Of a stretch of DNA of 64,000 nucleotides, positions 58,767 to 64,000 are shown one piece after another. Source of the stretch: Rikenellaceae bacterium (GTDB lineage: Bacteria > Bacteroidota > Bacteroidia > Bacteroidales > Rikenellaceae); NCBI GenBank assembly GCA_017442365.1, contig JAFRZW010000007.1, positions 124,001-188,000 on the forward strand, written 5' to 3'. Below the pieces are notes generated by a model. The model was given only the letters and a program-made list of their open reading frames with translations. It was not told the DNA's origin and ran no database searches. Both the position numbers and the translations under genes were made by a program. Position 1 is the stretch's first letter. Each line of letters opens with the position of its first letter.

Positions 58767-59762
58767 ATGTATTGGCTTTCGATATTGATCCTTACGCTGT
58801 TGGCGCTGACACTGTTGTCGGTGGTTGTTGCGTCGTTGCGCACATTGGCAGCATTGCGCAAAGGGCGTATGCTGGCCTCGTGCCACGGTTACGGGAGTGA
58901 GGCGATGAGCCAAACGGGTGTCAGTGTGGTGGTGAGTGGGGTACGCTCGGAGCGTGAGATTGAGCAGCGACTTTCGTCGGAGTATTGGCGCTATGAGGTG
59001 ATCGTGGTGGTCGATTCGACGCTCGATGCGCAACTTCTGCATCGGCTTTGTCATAAATATTCGCTGATTCGCGTCAATTTCCCGACGGTCGATGAGCTGT
59101 CGATTGATGGAGCTCCGCGCCTCTATCGTTCGCGCCAACGTCGCTATCGGAGGTTGGTTGTGGTTGATCGGCTGCACCGCTCGCGGGCCGACGATTGGAA
59201 TTGTGGGGTGGTGGTGGCGTCGTTCGATCGCATTGTGCCGCTCGAATCGGATCGGTTTCTGTTGCCTGACGCTTTGCCGCGCTGGGTGATGGAGCTGCAC
59301 GAGAGTGGTGAGTGCCGCAATGAGGTGCTGGCGGCACAAGTTGCCCCGACCCACTTTTTCGATCGACGTCGTGTGGCGATGTTTGCGCGCTCGGCAGTGA
59401 TAGCCGAGGGTGGTTTTGTGGGTGAGCACCCGCGAGTGAAGATGATTCGCAGCCTTCGCGGTCGATTGCTCAGCCTGCCGTTGGCCTACTCGACGGCCTA
59501 TCGACATCGCTCGGAGAATCCGTTGCGAAGGCTCTTTCTGGGCATAGGTCTTGCACCGACGGTGGCTCTGTTTGTCGAGTTGGTGCGTCGTGATTGGGAG
59601 GGTGCGCGCGAGGCCTTGTTGCTCATTGTGGCGGTCTATGCAACAGCGTTAGCGTCGTCGAGCATAGCCCTTCGCACGCGGTTGGTTGTGCGGGGTGAGC
59701 AGGGCGAAGAGCGCATAAAGAGCCTCAGGCGGCTATTGCGTTGTTCTTTTCGGGTCTATTAG
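58767..59762 (+). CDS. Degenerate family-2 glycosyltransferase-like membrane protein
   Basis: This 331-residue protein has an N-terminal transmembrane helix (about 3-26), a soluble middle domain and two C-terminal helices (about 258-278 and 286-304). The middle domain starts SVVVSGVRSEREIEQRL and continues YEVIVVVDSTLD, like the nucleotide-binding half of GT2 enzymes. The usual DxD and QxxRW motifs are not seen, so activity is doubtful. It is the last gene of a three-gene unit with the receiver-like and HEAT-like proteins. The assignment rests on fold pattern only. Confidence 0.6.
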   Translation: MYWLSILILTLLALTLLSVVVASLRTLAALRKGRMLASCHGYGSEAMSQTGVSVVVSGVRSEREIEQRLSSEYWRYEVIVVVDSTLDAQLLHRLCHKYSLIRVNFPTVDELSIDGAPRLYRSRQRRYRRLVVVDRLHRSRADDWNCGVVVASFDRIVPLESDRFLLPDALPRWVMELHESGECRNEVLAAQVAPTHFFDRRRVAMFARSAVIAEGGFVGEHPRVKMIRSLRGRLLSLPLAYSTAYRHRSENPLRRLFLGIGLAPTVALFVELVRRDWEGAREALLLIVAVYATALASSSIALRTRLVVRGEQGEERIKSLRRLLRCSFRVY

Positions 59763-59807
59763 TGTGATTTTTTTGGTCGAAGTGCAATAAAATTCAAAAG
59801 TTTTTCG

Positions 59808-59815
59808 TATCTTTA
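59808..59815 (+). promoter_or_regulatory. Weak -7 box of cysQ
   Basis: TATCTTTA differs from the consensus in the last base and lies 27 bases before the ATG at 59843. Confidence 0.4.
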
Positions 59816-59842
59816 TCACAATGATAAAGCAAACACTGCACT

Positions 59843-60679
59843 ATGACAGAAAATATCCAACAACAGTTGATGGCTAAGGCCTACAATGCGGCCGTCCGCG
59901 CTGGGGCGGTGATTCTTGATATCTACAAGCGCGAGGACTATCACATCAGCCTTAAAAACGATCAGTCGCCTCTGACCATTGCCGATCGTCGTGCTCACGA
60001 AACCATTAAGGAGTACCTCGGTTCGACGCGTATTCCGATTCTCTCGGAGGAGGGGCGCGAAATGCTCTACGACGAGCGCAAGAATTGGGAACTGTTCTGG
60101 TTGGTCGATCCGCTCGATGGCACGAAGGAGTTCATCAATGGCAATAACGAATTTACGGTCAATATCGCTCTGATGAGCGACAATGAGGCTGTTGCGGCGG
60201 TGGTCTATGTGCCCTATATCAGTCGTATGTTTATGGCCGTTAAGGGCGGTGGTGCCTACGTCAAGGAGAACGTAACGGCATCGGCCGATTCGGAGGCTGA
60301 CTACGCCTCGATTGGCGAAGGCTTGATCTCGCTACCCGTAGCAACGAAGGGCAATGAGCCGATGCAGATTGCCATCAGCCGCTCGCACAATACTCCCGAA
60401 ACATTTGCCCATATCGACGCCATTCGTTCGTGTGTGCCCGATTTGGAGGTGGTTGAGCAGGGTAGCTCGTATAAATTCTGTATGCTGGCCGAGGGTACGG
60501 TCGATTACTATGTCCGCACGTCGAATACCTATGAGTGGGATACGGCAGCGGGCGAGTTGATCTTGGCGGAGGCTGGCGGCTCGACTGTTGCGATCGACAG
60601 CGGCAAGCACCTTGCCTACAATAAGGAGCTGCTGAACAATCCGCATTTTGTTGCCCGCAGCAAGTATTGCCTTATTTAG
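59843..60679 (+). CDS. cysQ: 3'(2'),5'-bisphosphate nucleotidase CysQ
   Basis: This 278-residue inositol monophosphatase-fold enzyme hydrolyses PAP, the by-product of sulfate activation. Metal-binding motifs are NDQSPLTIADRRAHE (near residue 38), LSEEGRE, and the signature WLVDPLDGTKEFINGN near residue 91. The late EWDTAAGELILAEAGG is also typical. It is monocistronic or co-transcribed with the following small gene. Confidence 0.94.
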   Translation: MTENIQQQLMAKAYNAAVRAGAVILDIYKREDYHISLKNDQSPLTIADRRAHETIKEYLGSTRIPILSEEGREMLYDERKNWELFWLVDPLDGTKEFINGNNEFTVNIALMSDNEAVAAVVYVPYISRMFMAVKGGGAYVKENVTASADSEADYASIGEGLISLPVATKGNEPMQIAISRSHNTPETFAHIDAIRSCVPDLEVVEQGSSYKFCMLAEGTVDYYVRTSNTYEWDTAAGELILAEAGGSTVAIDSGKHLAYNKELLNNPHFVARSKYCLI

Positions 60680-60715
60680 TGCGGGCGCACGAAAAAACTT
60701 AAAAATGAGGAGACT

Positions 60716-61156
60716 ATGAGAACGATTTTGAATGTTGCATTGGGTCTTGCATTGGCCTTTTGTTTGATCTTTTTGGTGTCGGGCGAGTTTGAGAAATATG
60801 TCGATAAGAAGGTCGAGGCGGCTCTTGTTGAGCGACTTGGGACGGTCGAGCAAGACGCTCCCGCAGAAGAGGTTGCAACTGAGGAGGTGAAACAAACCTC
60901 AGTAGTTGCTAAGAAAGTGTCTAAGCCTGCTGACAATCGCCAATATATCGATGTTCGCGGCCCAAAGGGTAATGTGAAACTTTATGTTGGTCAGCCCAAA
61001 GATGAGGTTTTGCAGATGCTTGGAACTCCTGATAGTTTTGATTTTGGTGGTACGTATGAAGATTGTAGCTATACGGTTGGAAGTGCAATTATGCCGAATC
61101 TAAAAATTGAGTTTGAACGTGGTAAATTAAAGAATATACGTAAATACAACTATTAA
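60716..61156 (+). CDS. Membrane-anchored BamE-like small protein
   Basis: This 146-residue protein has an N-terminal transmembrane helix (about 5-23) and an acidic/basic low-complexity linker (about 30-75). A C-terminal domain of about 65 residues follows, with GQPKDEVLQMLGTPDSFDFGGTYEDCSYTVG, recalling the BamE/SmpA fold. The second half of the gene is more AT-rich than its surroundings. The function is unknown. A GAGGAG ribosome-binding site precedes the ATG. Confidence 0.75.
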   Translation: MRTILNVALGLALAFCLIFLVSGEFEKYVDKKVEAALVERLGTVEQDAPAEEVATEEVKQTSVVAKKVSKPADNRQYIDVRGPKGNVKLYVGQPKDEVLQMLGTPDSFDFGGTYEDCSYTVGSAIMPNLKIEFERGKLKNIRKYNY

Positions 61157-61177
61157 TCTTGTACGTAAATAATTAGT

Positions 61178-61232
61178 TCGGATCACTTGCACTCACGAAA
61201 AGCTGTGGCGAGTGATCCGATCTCATTTTTTA
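61178..61232 (+). terminator. Hairpin terminator before dusB
   Basis: TCGGATCACT (61178-61187) pairs with AGTGATCCGA (61211-61220). A T tract follows. The loop is long, at 23 bases. Confidence 0.7.
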
Positions 61233-61236
61233 TCGT

Positions 61237-61244
61237 TATCTTTG
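61237..61244 (+). promoter_or_regulatory. -7 box of dusB
   Basis: TATCTTTG lies 22 bases before the ATG at 61267. Confidence 0.65.
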
Positions 61245-61266
61245 CGCTTTCAAAACGCACGAAAAG

Positions 61267-62289
61267 ATGAAAATTGCCGATATCGAGTTGGGCGACAAGC
61301 CGTTGTTTCTCGCACCTATGGAAGACGTAACCGATCCTTCGTTCCGCTATATGTGTAAGCGATTTGGAGCCGATGTTGTCTATACCGAATTTATTTCGTC
61401 GGACGGATTGATCCGCGACGCTGCCAAGTCGCTCGTCAAACTCAATATTGCCGAGGCGGAGCGCCCCGTTGGTATCCAGATCTATGGACACTTGATCGAG
61501 CCTATGGTCGAGGCGGCGCGTATGGCCGAGGCGGCAGGTCCCGATATTATCGATATCAATTTTGGATGTCCTGTGAAGAAGATCGCCTCGCGTGGTGCGG
61601 GTAGCGGTATGATGCGCGATGTGCCTCTGATGGTCGAGATGACGCGCCAGATTGTGCAGGCGGTGAAGACCCCCGTAACGGTCAAGACGCGCTTGGGTTG
61701 GGACGACGATAACCGCAATATTGAGGATATCGCTCTGCGTCTGCAAGATGTTGGTATAGCGGCGCTTACGATTCACGGTCGCACCCGCGCGCAGATGTAC
61801 ACGGGTCGTGCCGATTGGACACTTATCGGCAAGGTGAAGAACAATCCGTTGATTAAGATTCCGATTATTGGTAATGGCGATATCGACTCGGCGGAGTCGG
61901 CTGCCGAGGCTTTCGATAAGTGGGGTGTCGATGGAGTGATGATCGGTCGTGCTACGTATGGTCGCCCGTGGATTTTCCGCGAGGTGCGCCACTATCTTTC
62001 GACGGGCGAGAAACTGCCTCAGCCGTCGGTCATTGAGCGTGTTGAGATTGCCAAGCACCATCTGCTTAAATCGGTTGAGGTGAAGGGCGAGCACGTGGGC
62101 GTTTTGGAGATGCGCCGCCACCTGTCGAACTACTTTAAGGGTCTGCCCGATTTCAAATCGACGCGCTTGAAGTTGGTAACGTTGTTTGATATTCCCGAGC
62201 TGTTGGCTACGCTCGATTCGATTGCCGATCGTTGGGGCGATTTCGATACCTCGTCAACGGTCCCTGCGCCATTGTCGCACGATTTGTAG
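61267..62289 (+). CDS. dusB: tRNA-dihydrouridine synthase
   Basis: This 340-residue FMN enzyme reduces uridines in tRNA D loops. It has the N-terminal PLFLAPMEDVTDPSFRYMCKRFGADVVYTEF and the catalytic-Cys segment DINFGCPVKKIASRGAGSGMM. FMN-binding IPIIGNGDIDSAESA and GVMIGRATYGRPWIFREV follow. The C-terminal helical domain binds tRNA. It is monocistronic, with its own -7 box and terminator. Confidence 0.94.
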   Translation: MKIADIELGDKPLFLAPMEDVTDPSFRYMCKRFGADVVYTEFISSDGLIRDAAKSLVKLNIAEAERPVGIQIYGHLIEPMVEAARMAEAAGPDIIDINFGCPVKKIASRGAGSGMMRDVPLMVEMTRQIVQAVKTPVTVKTRLGWDDDNRNIEDIALRLQDVGIAALTIHGRTRAQMYTGRADWTLIGKVKNNPLIKIPIIGNGDIDSAESAAEAFDKWGVDGVMIGRATYGRPWIFREVRHYLSTGEKLPQPSVIERVEIAKHHLLKSVEVKGEHVGVLEMRRHLSNYFKGLPDFKSTRLKLVTLFDIPELLATLDSIADRWGDFDTSSTVPAPLSHDL

Positions 62290-62303
62290 CGAGTAACAAC
62301 AGG

Positions 62304-62329
62304 ACCACGCTTTCGGGCGTGGTTTTTTT
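62304..62329 (+). terminator. Terminator of dusB
   Basis: ACCACGC and GCGTGGT (62304-62310 with 62317-62323) form a perfect stem. Seven T residues follow. Confidence 0.9.
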
Positions 62330-62339
62330 GTGCATTGAA

Positions 62340-62417
62340 TTGGCGATTTCGAAGAAATCGACACACGCGGTGGCGCCCGCGACTTTCAGTCGCGCCGCCC
62401 CACGCCACCGCGTGCGC
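62340..62417. repeat. Two-hairpin intergenic element, copy B
   Basis: TTGGC leads into a 7-bp hairpin CGATTTC-GAA-GAAATCG (62344-62360). ACA follows, then a perfect 12-bp stem (62364-62375 with 62403-62414). That stem encloses an inner hairpin CGCGAC-TTTCA-GTCGCG (62378-62394) and CCGCCCC, and the element ends GTGCGC. It has the same design as the element at 17627-17702 but different stem sequences. Confidence 0.88.
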
Positions 62418-62432
62418 CAGCCTTTAAATGAC

Positions 62433-62463
62433 AAGACCGCTTACCATATCGGAAAGCGGTCTT
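62433..62463 (-). terminator. Probable terminator of the MORN gene
   Basis: AAGACCGCTT pairs with AAGCGGTCTT in the spacer just after the gene's 3' end. The T tract on the minus strand is weak. Confidence 0.5.
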
Positions 62464-62485
62464 ATCTAATTCTCAATCAGTTGGG

Positions 62486-63106
62486 TTATTTCTTCTCTTC
62501 GAGAGGTTTGATAGACTTTTGTTTCAGTTCGCCCCCAACCCAACGAGCAGTGTATTTGCGACCGTCGAGGTCTTGGATCACACCTTTGCCGTGAGGCAAG
62601 CCATTGACCCATTTAACGCTATATATCACTCCCTCAGGGGTCATAAATGTACCGTTTCCATTAGGAAGATCAGCAGCCCATTCTCCACAATATTTACTGC
62701 CATCGGCATAGATCATCGTACCAACGCCCTTGATTTCGCCGTAATACATCTGTCCACGATATTTCGTGCCGTCCGACCACTGAGCAGTTACAGTGCCGTC
62801 GGCATTGGTGGTCGTTTCAGCAGAAAGTTCTGCCTCACGCTCCGCCTTTGCTCGTTTCTGTGCATCGGTCATAATGCCATATCTGCGAAACATATATCTA
62901 TCGTGCCCCGTAGTATAAGATTTACCGACGCCTGAGTTGGTTTGGTAATAGTGTCCGTATGGACCATTCGCTTTTCCTCGCTCTTCGTTTAAACCAAAAC
63001 GAGATACCATCTCTCCACTATTAAGCTTTGAGAAATCGGATCTTTGCGCAAAACCATTAAAGACGCAAAAAAGTGTAGCAAATGCGATAAGAAAAATTCT
63101 CTTCAT
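62486..63106 (-). CDS. Secreted MORN-repeat protein
   Basis: This 206-residue protein has a signal peptide (about 1-20, ending GFAQ) and a charged region. At least three MORN repeats follow in the second half (DGTKYRGQMYYGEIKGVGTMIYADG, KYCGEWAADLPNGNGTF, VKWVNGLPHGKGVIQD). MORN repeats form beta-hairpin spirals that bind membranes or proteins. It is monocistronic, with no clear -7 box upstream; the nearest match is a degenerate TAATTTG. The role is unknown. Confidence 0.87.
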   Translation of the reverse strand: MKRIFLIAFATLFCVFNGFAQRSDFSKLNSGEMVSRFGLNEERGKANGPYGHYYQTNSGVGKSYTTGHDRYMFRRYGIMTDAQKRAKAEREAELSAETTTNADGTVTAQWSDGTKYRGQMYYGEIKGVGTMIYADGSKYCGEWAADLPNGNGTFMTPEGVIYSVKWVNGLPHGKGVIQDLDGRKYTARWVGGELKQKSIKPLEEKK

Positions 63107-63308
63107 AATTGGAAACTTTTTGTAGTTTCTTGCAAATTACGTGAGATTTTTTCGATAATCCAAATTTTTTCGGCAATAAAAATTAATTAGCCACGTATTT
63201 CTGCCTTTTTTATGCTAAAGTGCTTTAAAATGCTGATAATAATTACTTTAAATCTTTAAAGCTAAGTTTTTCGGGGGGGGTAAATTGTGCAATATAATAT
63301 TGTATCGG

Positions 63309-64000
63309 CTATCGCAGTTTAACCACCTTCGTAATACCCAATGCAGCCAACTCACGTTGCAGCTCCTCGTCATTGTCCGAGATAATCAGCAGGCGGTCGC
63401 CCTCTTCGAGCGTCGTGTGCCCCTTCGGAATGAAGTAGCGCTCGCCACGACGTGCCATAACCACCAACGTATGGTCGGGTAGCGTTATCTGTTTCAGCTG
63501 GTTACCACGTGCGATCATCGACGCATTGATACGTATCTCGGTCATTGCCGACTTGATCTTATCGGGCATCTCGACCTCGAAACTTGCCTCCTCTTCCTCC
63601 TCGGCCAGACCGAGCGCATTGGCCATCGAGCTGACCGTTGTGCCCTGAATCAGCAGCGACAGAATCGTTACTAAATAGACCACATTGAACATAAATCGCG
63701 CCCCTGGAACGTCGGCCACCAACGGATAGGTAGCGAAGATGATGGGCACCGCGCCTCGCAGACCCACCCACGACACGTAAGCGCGCGCTTTGGTCGTGAA
63801 TTTACGGAACGGAGCCATACAGAGCAGCACCGTCAGGGGGCGTGCCACGAAGATCATAAACACACCGACCAAGCCACCGATAATCAGCACGTTCGGGTCG
63901 CGCAACTCGTCGATTTCGACCAGCAGACCGAGCGCAATGAACATCACGATCTGGAACAGCCACGTGAAGCTATCGAAGAAGATCGTCAGCGTGCGTTTGT
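63309..64000 (-). CDS. CPA1-type cation/proton antiporter, C-terminal part
   Basis: The visible part, about 230 residues, is the C-terminal portion of a gene whose start lies beyond the right edge. It has transmembrane helices (IVMFIALGLLVEI, VLIIGGLVGVFMIFVARPL) and the conserved YVSWVGLRGAVPIIFATYPL, then further helices. A cytoplasmic TrkA-C regulatory domain (GNQLKQITLPDHTLVVMARRGERYFIPKGHTTLEEGDRLLI) ends the protein. This is the NhaP2/CvrA layout of K+ or Na+/H+ antiporters. The reading frame remains open to position 64000. Confidence 0.9.
   Translation of the reverse strand, partial: KRTLTIFFDSFTWLFQIVMFIALGLLVEIDELRDPNVLIIGGLVGVFMIFVARPLTVLLCMAPFRKFTTKARAYVSWVGLRGAVPIIFATYPLVADVPGARFMFNVVYLVTILSLLIQGTTVSSMANALGLAEEEEEASFEVEMPDKIKSAMTEIRINASMIARGNQLKQITLPDHTLVVMARRGERYFIPKGHTTLEEGDRLLIISDNDEELQRELAALGITKVVKLR

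Noticed and set aside
59808..59842. Riboswitch upstream of cysQ
   Set aside because: The spacer is only about 80 bases and no conserved structure or known aptamer core is visible.

Overview
The window looks like the chromosome of a gut Bacteroidales bacterium, most likely Alistipes or a close relative in the Rikenellaceae. Three things point there. Most intergenic regions carry the Bacteroidota promoter -7 box TAnnTTTG, several with a TTTG about 19-21 nt upstream. Families largely confined to Bacteroidota are present (DUF4295 beside rpmG, DUF4923, DUF4878, Porin_10, the rSAM/lipoprotein pair). The codon usage is moderately GC-rich. Genus is inferred from memory of gene content, not from a search. 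There are no rRNA genes, CRISPR arrays, insertion sequences or phage genes. The last gene runs off the right edge.

Layout. 1-3.6 kb: ECF sigma factor with a membrane partner, secreted low-complexity protein, rhodanese, tRNA-Pro(TGG). 3.66-6.48 kb (minus): 5-alpha-reductase, Old Yellow Enzyme-type reductase and SDR packed as one operon, which looks like a steroid or bile-acid module. 7.2-10.4 kb: SPFH / Arc-like / PH-domain / hydrolase operon. 10.5-13.5 kb (minus): manC-murF-sirtuin. 13.7-17.4 kb: pssA, porin, lytic transglycosylase. 17.4-18 kb: repeat-rich spacer. 18-23.7 kb: oligopeptide transporter, pepT, nadE, DUF4923. 23.8-31.6 kb: flavin reductase, CD225, then rpe/ABC-F/rlmB/metalloprotease (minus) and rmuC and an aminotransferase (plus). 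31.7-38 kb: a kinase-WG protein, nadC, DPP-IV, a pseudokinase-WG protein and a VWA protein. 38.2-45 kb: mazG, then rimP-nusA-infB interrupted by a BglII-type restriction-modification pair. 45-47 kb: a lipoprotein, a 6S-like small RNA, a YiiX-type hydrolase and a DUF4878 lipoprotein. 47.1-51.3 kb (minus): rpmB-rpmG-DUF4295, cinA, pyrD, pdxB. 51.4-54.8 kb (minus): tRNA-Pro(CGG), an RluA synthase and a radical SAM enzyme with three candidate lipoprotein partners. 55-56.6 kb: zinc ABC transporter without a permease. 56.7-57.3 kb: rplU-rpmA. 57.4-59.8 kb: receiver-like, HEAT-like and glycosyltransferase-like proteins. 59.8-64 kb: cysQ, a BamE-like protein, dusB, a MORN protein and a cation/proton antiporter.

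The most interesting points are: (i) the radical SAM/SPASM enzyme with three lipoproteins that share an MYG[T/V]P motif; (ii) the 5-alpha-reductase/OYE/SDR operon; (iii) two distant intergenic elements with the same two-hairpin design and compensating base changes; (iv) a 6S-like RNA with a complete promoter, closing helix and terminator; (v) the restriction-modification cassette inside the rimP-nusA operon; (vi) paired active and degenerate kinase-WG proteins with a VWA partner.
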